Both the position numbers and the translations under genes were made by a program. Below the pieces are notes generated by a model. It saw only the letters and a list, made by a program, of their open reading frames with translations. It was not told the DNA's origin and did no database searches. Of a DNA stretch of 5,367 nucleotides, positions 1 through 5,367 are shown piece by piece (position 1 is the stretch's first letter; every line of letters starts with the position of its first letter). This DNA is from an uncultured Oscillibacter sp. (lineage in GTDB: Bacteria > Bacillota > Clostridia > Oscillospirales > Oscillospiraceae): assembly GCA_910587875.1 (NCBI GenBank), contig CAJUOD010000167.1, positions 1 through 5,367 of the forward strand. The letters are read 5' to 3'.

Positions 1-21
1 CAACCAAGTTTCAGCGTAACG

Positions 22-55
22 AAAAGACCGAAGGGCTTGCGCCCTTCGGTCTTTT
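22..55 (-). terminator. Rho-independent terminator after the beta-galactosidase gene, possibly bidirectional
   Basis: A perfect 15-bp inverted repeat, AAAAGACCGAAGGGC at 22-36 and its complement at 41-55, encloses the 4-base loop TTGC. It begins about 4 bases past the beta-galactosidase stop codon (TAA, 62-60). Read leftward the stem ends in TTTT; read rightward it also ends in TTTT, followed by ACCTTT, so it could also end a rightward gene lying outside the window. The T-tract is short in both directions, but the stem is long and GC-rich at its core. Confidence 0.9.
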
Positions 56-59
56 ACCT

Positions 60-2009
60 TTATAGAGTTTCGACCACACATCCATAAGGCGGCAGCGCCA
101 CACCCATGGCCTCGGCCTCAAAGGCATTGTGGTTCATCAGCATGCGGATGCTTTGCCCCGCCCCGCCCCGGGTGACAATCTCCACCCCGTCGGGGGAGGG
201 GACCGTCTCAATCCGGCAGTCCGCCAGGATCGTTTCCATCAGCCCGGCGGCGGTACCCCCGTCCAGGGAACAGCCCAGATAATACACCGTGCCCGGGCCC
301 TCCCGCCTCCGGGTGACGGCGGCGAAATCCGTGTAAAAATTGTCGCCGTAGCGGTAGAGGACCTCTGCGTCCCGGACCTCCAGCATGTCCCGGAAGACGC
401 CGCCACAGCCGCTCCTTCCGGCAAACGCGCCTTCGCCCACGACGGGGAAGGCGTTCACCTTCTGAAGGCTCTCCGTCTCCGCCACCGTGACCCCGGCGAG
501 GTCGGCGTAGCCCACCGGCAGGACCTCCCCGAAGAAGAGGTTGTTGTCCGGGTCCTTGACTCCGGTCCGGTAGGTGAGAACCAGCGTGCCGCCCTCCCGG
601 ACGAACCGCTCCGCTTTGGTCAGGAACTCCGGCTTGGTGACGGTAAGCTGGGGGAGGAGGACCACCTTGTAGCCCGAGAGGTCCGCCTCCGCCGGGATGA
701 CGTCCACGGAGACATTCACGTCGTAAAACGCCTTGTAGAGCTTCTTCATCTCCCCCGGGCAGTCCAGCAGGAGACTCTGGCGCTGGATGCGGAAGGAGGC
801 CAAGGAGTCGTAGTCGTAGACGATGGCCACCTCGCTGCGGATGGGGGCCTCCAGGGCCTGGGCGTATTGGGGGACCTCCCGGAAAAAGCTCTGGACCTCG
901 TAGAATTTCCGGCCCTTCCGGTCGTCCGCGTCGAGGATGCCGTAACAGAACTGCTCCGCCCCCTTGGCCGCGCCCCGGTAACGGAAGTACAGCAGGGACT
1001 CGCAGCCGTGGGCCATGCTCTGCCAGGACCAGAGCTTGGCCTGGTTCGGCCGGGGGAGGTAGCCGGTGACGTCGTGGCCCTGAGCCCCCATGATGGCCTC
1101 GGTGATCCAGAAGTTCCGCCGCTTCAGCCCCCGGATGTGGTCCAGGGCAAAGGCAATCTCGTGGGGCGGGAGGGGTTCCTTCTGCCCGCCCCAGACGGGG
1201 TAGTTGTTGTAGGCGGCCACGTCCAGGCACTTGGCGGCCTGGGAATAATCCACGTGCTTATCCAGCCCGCCGCCGGGGAAGTCGTGGATGACGACGGCCC
1301 GGGGGTCCAGCTCCCGGATCAGGCGGGCCTGGAAGTCCAGGAAGTCACAGAGGCTCTTGCTCCGGAACCGCTCCCAGTCCAGCCGGAGGGCGGGATTGTG
1401 GGTGGTGACGGTAGGGGCGGGCAGGGGGATCTCGTCAAAACTGTTGTACTCCTGGGACCAGAAGGCGGTGCCGTAGGTCTCGTTGAGCCGGTGGACGTCC
1501 CCGCTGAATTTGTCCCGGAGGAAGCGCCGGAACGCCTCCCGGCACCGGGGGCACCAGCAGAGGTCGCTGCCCTCGTGGCCGATCTCGTTGTCAATCTGCC
1601 AGGCGACGACCTGGGGCTCGGCCCTGTAGTGGCTCACCATGGCCCGGATAATTTTCTCAGAGTAGTCATACAGCACCGGACTGTTATAGCAGCAGACGTG
1701 GCGGCCCCCAAAGGCCCGGGGCTGTCCGTTCTCAAACTGAGAGAGGACGTCCGGATGTTTGTTTGCCAGCCAGGCGGGAATGGCGGCGGTGGGCGTGCCC
1801 AGGATGACCTTGAGGCCGTGTTCCTTCGCCTTGGCGATGACCTGGTCGAAGAAGGAGAACTCATATTGCCCCTCGGCGGGCTCCATCAGGTGCCAGGAGA
1901 ACTCGGCGATCCGAATCGTGTTGCCCCCCAGCTCCCGGATGGCCTTCATGTCGGCGTCCATCAGGGCGGGGTCCCATTGCTCGGGGTAGTAGTCGACGCC
2001 CAGCAGCAT
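60..2009 (-). CDS. Glycoside hydrolase family 42 beta-galactosidase
   Basis: Cytoplasmic enzyme expected to hydrolyse terminal beta-D-galactosides by a retaining mechanism; there is no signal peptide. With the start chosen here it has 649 residues, usual for GH42. Residues about 3-378 form the TIM barrel, opening with GVDYYPEQW; the acid/base is Glu142 in WQIDNEIG and the nucleophile is Glu304 in WITEAIMG. A structural zinc site is indicated by Cys106 or Cys107 with Cys151, Cys153 and Cys156 (CxCxxC), nearly the numbering of the Thermus A4 enzyme (106/150/152/155). The trimerisation domain follows at about 389-595 and a small beta C-terminal domain at about 600-649. An in-frame ATG at 2030 would add seven residues, but AAAGGAG lies 9 bases before the ATG at 2009, inside that extension, so 2009 is preferred. 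No sugar transporter or regulator lies beside it, so the natural substrate (lactose, galacto-oligosaccharide, plant galactan or other) is open. Confidence 0.93.
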   Translation of the reverse strand: MLLGVDYYPEQWDPALMDADMKAIRELGGNTIRIAEFSWHLMEPAEGQYEFSFFDQVIAKAKEHGLKVILGTPTAAIPAWLANKHPDVLSQFENGQPRAFGGRHVCCYNSPVLYDYSEKIIRAMVSHYRAEPQVVAWQIDNEIGHEGSDLCWCPRCREAFRRFLRDKFSGDVHRLNETYGTAFWSQEYNSFDEIPLPAPTVTTHNPALRLDWERFRSKSLCDFLDFQARLIRELDPRAVVIHDFPGGGLDKHVDYSQAAKCLDVAAYNNYPVWGGQKEPLPPHEIAFALDHIRGLKRRNFWITEAIMGAQGHDVTGYLPRPNQAKLWSWQSMAHGCESLLYFRYRGAAKGAEQFCYGILDADDRKGRKFYEVQSFFREVPQYAQALEAPIRSEVAIVYDYDSLASFRIQRQSLLLDCPGEMKKLYKAFYDVNVSVDVIPAEADLSGYKVVLLPQLTVTKPEFLTKAERFVREGGTLVLTYRTGVKDPDNNLFFGEVLPVGYADLAGVTVAETESLQKVNAFPVVGEGAFAGRSGCGGVFRDMLEVRDAEVLYRYGDNFYTDFAAVTRRREGPGTVYYLGCSLDGGTAAGLMETILADCRIETVPSPDGVEIVTRGGAGQSIRMLMNHNAFEAEAMGVALPPYGCVVETL

Positions 2010-2018
2010 CGTGTACCG

Positions 2019-2025
2019 CTCCTTT
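2019..2025 (-). promoter_or_regulatory. Ribosome binding site that decides the beta-galactosidase start
   Basis: AAAGGAG, read on the minus strand, ends 9 bases before the ATG at 2009. The alternative ATG at 2030 has only a GC-rich hairpin directly before it, with AAAGG too far upstream (about 15 or more bases). The shorter protein also begins immediately before the conserved GVDYYPEQW start of GH42 enzymes. Confidence 0.75.
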
Positions 2026-2032
2026 CCCATGC

Positions 2033-2048
2033 GGCGGCGCGGGCCGCC
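2033..2048 (-). other. Leader hairpin before the beta-galactosidase ribosome binding site
   Basis: A perfect 6-bp all-GC stem (GGCGGC at 2033-2038 pairing with GCCGCC at 2043-2048, 4-base loop) lies in the predicted 5' leader, 7 bases upstream of the AAAGGAG. It leaves the ribosome binding site exposed and could stabilise the messenger or position ribosomes. Structure seen; role inferred. Confidence 0.5.
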
Positions 2049-2068
2049 TTTCTTTTGGAACGGTTTTC

Positions 2069-2097
2069 ACTATAGCAGATATCCGGGGCGCTTGCAA
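2069..2097 (-). promoter_or_regulatory. Promoter of the beta-galactosidase gene
   Basis: Read leftward: TTGCAA (-35, 2097-2092), 17 bases, then TATAGT (-10, 2074-2069) preceded by TGC, an extended -10. Transcription would start near 2062, giving a leader of about 50 bases. The -35 begins only 4 bases past the stop codon of the upstream S-component gene. A cre-like sequence, TGAAAACCGTTCCA (2069-2056), overlaps the start point but departs from the consensus at the central CG. Confidence 0.7.
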
Positions 2098-2101
2098 GGG
2101 C

Positions 2102-2632
2102 TCACTTCATGGTTTTGTCCCAGAGCTTCAGCAGCCCGCCCTGGAAGCACAGCAGGGTCCCGACGACCGCGCCGACGGCGGCCTGGAGAATCTGGAAGGG
2201 CAGCTTCAAAATGGCGTATTCCACGGTGCTGTAGATGAAGGCCCGGCCCAGGGAGTAGCCCACCACCATGATGACGGCCCCCACAGCGACGCCCAGGACG
2301 GCGGCGCGGAAGCGCTTCTCCGCCGGGGCCCGGTGGACGATGAGGGAGATGACGGCGGCCTGGAGCCCGTGGGTAACCAGGGAGACGAACATGGGGGCGG
2401 GGTAGAAGAGGAAGTCCCCGATAAAGGCCCCCACGCCCCCCACCAGGAAGGCCCCCAGGGGGTCCAGCAGGATAGCGGCGGCACAGATGACGATATCGTT
2501 GAGGTAGAGATGTCCCCCGGGCACCGGGACGCCGAAGGAGCTCAGGGCGATGTTCATGGCCATGAGCATGGCGGTGGCGGTGAGCCATTTCACGGAGCGG
2601 GCGGACTTTTGAGAGGCGGTCAGTGTGGACAT
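2102..2632 (-). CDS. ECF transporter S component, substrate unknown
   Basis: A 176-residue integral membrane protein with the look of a substrate-binding (S) subunit of energy-coupling factor vitamin transporters (ECF-type riboflavin transporter S-component-like family). About six membrane segments can be read: 16-33, 41-56, 59-77, 81-99, 110-131 and 139-163. The stretch GGHLYLNDIVICAAAILLDP, followed by GGVGAFIGDFLFYP and THGLQAAVISLIVH, matches the family pattern of a loop-helix region then a GD and an H-G pair. No ECF ATPase or T subunit is nearby, so it probably shares the cell's common energising module (group II). AAAGGA lies about 9 bases before the ATG. No terminator lies between this gene and the beta-galactosidase, so read-through is likely. 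The substrate cannot be told: riboflavin, folate, thiamine precursors and others are all possible. Confidence 0.85.
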   Translation of the reverse strand: MSTLTASQKSARSVKWLTATAMLMAMNIALSSFGVPVPGGHLYLNDIVICAAAILLDPLGAFLVGGVGAFIGDFLFYPAPMFVSLVTHGLQAAVISLIVHRAPAEKRFRAAVLGVAVGAVIMVVGYSLGRAFIYSTVEYAILKLPFQILQAAVGAVVGTLLCFQGGLLKLWDKTMK

Positions 2633-2650
2633 AGCGGTCGTTCCTTTCCC

Positions 2651-2672
2651 CGCCGGGGATAGGGCCCCGGCG
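2651..2672 (-). other. Leader hairpin before the S-component ribosome binding site
   Basis: CGCCGGGG (2651-2658) and CCCCGGCG (2665-2672) form a perfect 8-bp all-GC stem with a 6-base loop, ending only 3 bases upstream of the AAAGGA ribosome binding site. The predicted leader, about 44 bases, is too short for most riboswitches, and I could not fit it to the very short preQ1 type. It has no T-tract and so is not a terminator. Confidence 0.55.
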
Positions 2673-2682
2673 CTTTGTCCGT

Positions 2683-2691
2683 ATCATAGCA
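2683..2691 (-). promoter_or_regulatory. Extended -10 promoter of the S-component gene
   Basis: Read leftward, TGC followed by TATGAT (5 of 6 consensus bases) forms an extended -10. No good -35 is seen at 16-18 bases, but the DNA just upstream (about 2697-2739) is strikingly A+T-rich against the rest of the window and could act as an UP element. The start point would be near 2676. Confidence 0.5.
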
Positions 2692-2753
2692 CGGGATTGG
2701 ATATAATAAAATCACCAGAATATGAAATTTTTATAAGGTCAGTTGGAAGCTGG

Positions 2754-2780
2754 AAAAGCGGGGGCCGCAGCAGCCCCCGC
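2754..2780 (-). terminator. Rho-independent terminator after thyX
   Basis: GCGGGGGC (2758-2765) and GCCCCCGC (2773-2780) form an 8-bp GC stem with a 7-base loop, followed on the minus strand by TTTT (2757-2754). It starts 8 bases past the thyX stop codon (TGA, 2791-2789), so thyX is probably transcribed alone. A TTTT on the other side (2784-2787) could give weak activity in the other direction. Confidence 0.85.
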
Positions 2781-2788
2781 CGGTTTTC

Positions 2789-4138
2789 TCAAATTCCCAG
2801 ATCCTTGAAGCGCCGGACGACCTCGCTCATCTGCCCGCATGCCAGCCGCCCCTCGGGACAGCGGCCCTGGGCGAAGCAGCTGGGGCCGAAGAGGCCGAAG
2901 AGCTCCGGGAAGCTCTGCCGGAGATGGCGCAGCAGGTCCACAGCCACGTCCCGGATCTCCCACTGGGCCCGGCTGCAGGTGCGCAGGCGGATGAACCACT
3001 GGAGCTCCCGGGCATTCATGGTGGTCATGATGTCCATCAGGTTGCCGCTGAGGGCGAAGTAGTAGTGGTATTTTGCCAGGGCGGGGCGCTCCCAGAGCCG
3101 GAGGAGCAGCTCGTGGGCGTCCCGGACAGCTTTTTGATACCGCTCCAGGGCGGCCGGATCGGCGGCTACGGTGTCCGGGAGGATAACCCGGCTGTGGTCC
3201 ACGCTCTGGATGGGAGGGACGACAATGGACTGCATCCGGTGCCGGACCAGGTGGGTGACGCCGGAGAGGGTGAGTCCGGAGACGGTGAAGGCATAGGCCA
3301 GCTGTTCCAGCTCCCGGGGCCGCCGGGAGGCGGACAGGGCGCCCAGGTCAAAGGGCTCCCCGGGGTGCTGGACCTGGTGGGCGGCCTCCAGCAGCTTCAA
3401 GGGCTCCGCCGGGGCGCTCAGCAGGGTGACGGCCCCGGCCTCCTTCCGGGAGAGAAAGACAGGCTCGCCGGAGGAGCAGCGGAGGGGGAGGACTTCCCCG
3501 GCGGGCTTGTCCCCGCTGGGCTCCTGGAGCTCGGGGAGCAGGCAGGGGAACAGCTCCTCCAACTGCCCGGTGAGCTCGTCCGCCAGGCGTTGCAGCTCCG
3601 GGACGTCCCGGCCCCGGCCATAGCGGATCTCCCGGAGGAGGCGGCCCAGCTCCCGGGCGTTGAGGGTGCAGTAGAAATTGCTGTGGAAGGCGTAGGGCAG
3701 GAGGAAGCGGGCGTCCTCCCGGGGCACTCCGGCCTCCAGCAGGTCGCCGTAGGCTGCAAAGAGCCCGTCCATATAGCGGCGGTACAGGGCCAGATCCTCC
3801 CCCTCCAGCTCCGGGGGAATGTAGTAGCCCAAATGGCTGAAGTCCACGTAGCGCCGGGACTTGACGGTGAAGGAGGCCAGGCGGCACTCAATGAAAAACT
3901 GTTCCGCGAAGACGGACACGTCCCGCAGGGCAATCGTGAAGACGGCGTGCTCAATGAGGGACTTGTGGCCGGAGGCCAGAACCTTCCCGATAAGGGCCCG
4001 GTTCCTGGGATTCTCCCGGGCGTTTTCAAAGATCTCCCGGGCGTCCCCGGCGGTGGTGGAGATGCGGGCGGCGCCGGCGCAGACCTCCTCACCATAAGAG
4101 CTGCGGCTGATGATTTTGGCGTGCGGTTCCCTTTCCAT
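2789..4138 (-). CDS. thyX: Two-domain ThyX-like flavin-dependent thymidylate synthase
   Basis: ThyX methylates dUMP to dTMP using methylene-tetrahydrofolate, FAD and NADPH. Typical ThyX proteins have about 210-260 residues; this one has 449 and reads as two ThyX-like units joined. First unit, about 10-200: GHKSLIEHAVFTI (57-69), ECRLASFTVKSRRY (84-97, where ThyX has RHRxxSxNExSxRY), REDARFLLP (140-148) and NARELGRLLREIR (160-172). Second unit, about 245-420: RELEQLAYAFTV (275-286, EH replaced by EQ), an intact RHR (299-301) followed by an unusual MQSIVVPPIQS, then NARELQWFIRLR (375-386) and AQWEIR (391-396). The first unit has lost RHR, and the second the GHxS/EH pair and the Ser of the substrate loop. 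The tail carries Cys421, Cys427 and Cys434 within GPSCFAQGRCPEGRLACG. AAAGAGG lies 7 bases before the ATG. Membership of the ThyX family is sure; thymidylate synthase activity is not. Confidence 0.88.
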   Translation of the reverse strand: MEREPHAKIISRSSYGEEVCAGAARISTTAGDAREIFENARENPRNRALIGKVLASGHKSLIEHAVFTIALRDVSVFAEQFFIECRLASFTVKSRRYVDFSHLGYYIPPELEGEDLALYRRYMDGLFAAYGDLLEAGVPREDARFLLPYAFHSNFYCTLNARELGRLLREIRYGRGRDVPELQRLADELTGQLEELFPCLLPELQEPSGDKPAGEVLPLRCSSGEPVFLSRKEAGAVTLLSAPAEPLKLLEAAHQVQHPGEPFDLGALSASRRPRELEQLAYAFTVSGLTLSGVTHLVRHRMQSIVVPPIQSVDHSRVILPDTVAADPAALERYQKAVRDAHELLLRLWERPALAKYHYYFALSGNLMDIMTTMNARELQWFIRLRTCSRAQWEIRDVAVDLLRHLRQSFPELFGLFGPSCFAQGRCPEGRLACGQMSEVVRRFKDLGI

Positions 4139-4172
4139 GTCGATACCTCTTTTTCTGCGTTGTCGATGACCG

Positions 4173-4183
4173 ATTATACCATA
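4173..4183 (-). promoter_or_regulatory. Extended -10 promoter of thyX
   Basis: Read leftward, TATGG runs directly into a perfect TATAAT, the classic Gram-positive TRTGn extended -10. At 17 bases upstream the -35 position reads TGGATT (only 3 of 6 consensus bases) and lies inside the palindrome at 4188-4228. Transcription would start near 4166, giving a leader of about 28 bases. Confidence 0.75.
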
Positions 4184-4187
4184 GATC

Positions 4188-4228
4188 CGGCGGAAAATCC
4201 AGCCCCGGCGGGGCCGGAAAATCCGCCG
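4188..4228. repeat. Interrupted palindrome between the divergent promoters, candidate operator
   Basis: A 41-base element symmetric about base 4208. The outer arms are CGGCGGA (4188-4194) and TCCGCCG (4222-4228); the inner arms are TCC-A-GCCCC and GGGGC-C-GGA (4198-4206 and 4210-4218) around GGC. AAA sits between inner and outer arms on both sides, so CGGAAAATCC is also a direct repeat (4191-4200, 4215-4224). It covers the -35 region of thyX and stops one base before the -35 of the helicase gene. Because it lies upstream of both genes it is not a terminator. An operator for a shared regulator is inferred. Confidence 0.6.
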
Positions 4229-4257
4229 TTGAAGATTTGCCGGATTTGGGCTATACT
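4229..4257 (+). promoter_or_regulatory. Promoter of the helicase gene
   Basis: TTGAAG (-35, 4229-4234), a 17-base spacer and TATACT (-10, 4252-4257) give a good sigma-A-type promoter. The start point would be near 4264 and the leader about 39 bases. The -35 abuts the right end of the palindrome. Confidence 0.72.
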
Positions 4258-4302
4258 ATCCATAGGAATCGACAGCTTTCGAGAGGGAAAGGGGGAAGCG
4301 CC

Positions 4303-5367
4303 ATGCCCAGACGCCGCCCGGCGAAAAACTGGTCCGCCGCCACATTGAAAAGCCGGGGCTGGACCAACGCCTTGATTCGGGAGCTTCTCCCCCCGCCGGA
4401 GTACGAGGAGACGGAGCACGGACGCCGCCGGATATGGAATAAGAAGCTGGTGAAGGCGGCGGAAGAGCACCCCCGCTTTGAGGCCCAGAGAGTGGAGCCC
4501 CGGAAGACCCCCGCCCGGGGGGCGGGGAACGCCGGCAGGCTGCTGGCCCAGGCCTGGGAGGAGAGGGAGGAAACGCCCTCCGACGCCGCCCTGCTGGCAA
4601 GCTTCATGCACCAGGGATTGCTGTCCCTGCTGCCGGGGGTGGCCAAGGGCCACAGCCTGACCTCCTCCCGGGCCCAGGGCTGGCTGAAGGAGTTCCTGGC
4701 CCTGGAGGAGCGGGGAGACAGCAAGAGCCTTCCCACGGTGCTGAGAAACTTTCTCAAAGCCGGGGGCTGGCTGGGAGAGCGGGCGGACGCGCCCCTGGTC
4801 CGCAAGGTCCGAAGCCGGTATCCCCAGGTGCTGCTGGCCTCCGCCGGGCGGGCGCTGGAGGATCTGTCCGCCGCCCAGCCGGAGGCGGACCTCTCGTCCA
4901 TGCTCCGAGCCCCGGGCTTCCCGGCGGATCTGCTGGTGAGGGAGGGCCTGGCGGCGGTCTGGTCCGTGTGGTATGTGCCCCAGGCCATCCGTACCAGCCT
5001 GTCCCTGCTCATCGCCCTGAATCCCAAGGACGAGTACCCGGAGGCCCGCGCCATGCGCCGCCATTTCATCCTCCACCTGGGAGGCACCAACACGGGCAAG
5101 ACCTACGCGGGCTTCCAGCGCCTCAAGCAGGCCCGGAGCGGCGTGTACCTGGCCCCCCTGCGCCTCCTGGCCCTGGAGGCCCAGGAGACGCTGCTGGCGG
5201 CGGGGGTGGATTGCAGTCTGACCACCGGGGAGGAGGAGGACGCCCGCACCTGGGACACCCACACCGCCGCCACCGCCGAAAAGCTGGACATGCGGCGGTA
5301 CTACGACGTGGCGGTCATCGACGAGTGCCAGATGATTGACGACGGGCAGCGGGGCTACGCCTGGACC
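4303..5367 (+). CDS. SUV3-like DExH-box RNA helicase, N-terminal part (cut by window edge)
   Basis: The frame is open for 355 codons and runs off the window. Residues 255-355 carry the opening motifs of the SUV3 branch of superfamily 2 RNA helicases: Walker A GGTNTGKT (260-267, Lys266), motif Ia PLRLLALE (285-292), GVDCSLTTGEE (301-311), HTAATAEKL (320-328) and Walker B VIDECQMI (338-345) followed by RGYAWT. SUV3 proteins unwind RNA 3' to 5' with ATP and in mitochondria work with an RNA-degrading exonuclease; a role in RNA turnover here is inferred. Residues 1-250 are charged and Ala/Leu/Arg-rich and not assigned, except that GWTNALIRELLPPP (19-32) with IWNKKLVKAAEEH (44-56) resembles a short recurring N-terminal module. 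The start is the ATG 7 bases after AGGGGG; in-frame TTG codons upstream lack such a site. The second RecA domain and C-terminus lie outside the window. Confidence 0.85.
   Translation, partial: MPRRRPAKNWSAATLKSRGWTNALIRELLPPPEYEETEHGRRRIWNKKLVKAAEEHPRFEAQRVEPRKTPARGAGNAGRLLAQAWEEREETPSDAALLASFMHQGLLSLLPGVAKGHSLTSSRAQGWLKEFLALEERGDSKSLPTVLRNFLKAGGWLGERADAPLVRKVRSRYPQVLLASAGRALEDLSAAQPEADLSSMLRAPGFPADLLVREGLAAVWSVWYVPQAIRTSLSLLIALNPKDEYPEARAMRRHFILHLGGTNTGKTYAGFQRLKQARSGVYLAPLRLLALEAQETLLAAGVDCSLTTGEEEDARTWDTHTAATAEKLDMRRYYDVAVIDECQMIDDGQRGYAWT

Noticed and set aside
208..1230. A 340-codon minus-strand frame inside the beta-galactosidase gene
   Set aside because: Pro/Gly/Arg-rich shifted frame of a gene whose catalytic motifs are intact in another frame.
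129..2075. A 648-codon open frame on the plus strand, opposite the beta-galactosidase gene
   Set aside because: It is exactly codon-aligned with the true gene on the other strand, so it stays open because the GC-rich gene avoids TTA, CTA and TCA codons. The product is Gly/Val/Pro/Leu-rich with no family motif.
2642..2680. Riboswitch in the S-component leader
   Set aside because: S-component genes often have one, but the leader from the predicted start is only about 44 bases and forms just a simple GC hairpin with no recognisable aptamer core.
2702..2707. Perfect TATAAT on the plus strand, possible antisense promoter toward thyX
   Set aside because: No -35 at 16-19 bases (nearest TTGTCC is 21 bases away), no TGn before it, and no plus-strand gene follows; it is explained by the A+T-rich island.
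4188..4228. The intergenic palindrome as a transcription terminator
   Set aside because: Both flanking genes are transcribed away from it, and neither side carries a T-tract of the usual kind.
2924..4348. A 474-codon open frame on the plus strand, opposite thyX
   Set aside because: It is also codon-aligned antisense to the real gene, low in complexity and without a recognisable motif; it crosses the divergent promoter region.
4174..5262. A 362-codon open frame on the minus strand, opposite the helicase gene
   Set aside because: Codon-aligned antisense shadow; the plus strand carries clear helicase motifs in the same DNA.

Overview
The window is about 60-65% G+C and uses mostly G/C-ending codons, with AAAGGAG/AAAGAGG-type ribosome binding sites and sigma-A-type promoters, several with an extended -10 (TGn). 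This, with an orphan ECF S component, a cytoplasmic GH42 beta-galactosidase and a double-length ThyX protein, suggests a high-GC gut Firmicute, most likely Clostridia of the Oscillospiraceae/Flavonifractor kind. The taxonomic call is inference; no rRNA or marker gene is present.

Layout from left to right: a strong bidirectional-looking hairpin terminator (22-55); a GH42 beta-galactosidase on the minus strand (60-2009) with its own promoter; an ECF-transporter S component on the minus strand (2102-2632) with an extended -10 promoter and a leader hairpin; a thyX terminator (2754-2780); a 449-residue two-domain ThyX-like protein on the minus strand (2789-4138); a 164-bp divergent control region with two back-to-back promoters and a large interrupted palindrome between them; and on the plus strand the first 355 codons of a SUV3-like DExH RNA helicase (4303 to the window edge). 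No stretch over 300 bases lacks a gene, and I saw no tRNA, rRNA, CRISPR array or insertion sequence.

The genes do not form one obvious pathway. thyX is closed off by its own terminator. The S component and the beta-galactosidase lie head to tail with no terminator between them, so the beta-galactosidase may be read both from its own promoter and by read-through. thyX and the helicase are divergent and may be controlled together through the palindrome.

The items most worth following up are the ThyX tandem fusion, whose two halves have lost different parts of the ThyX signature; the SUV3-type helicase in a bacterium of this kind, with an N-terminal region of about 250 residues that I mostly cannot assign; and the symmetric element between their promoters. 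I see no clear defence system or other complete new multi-gene system in these 5.4 kb.
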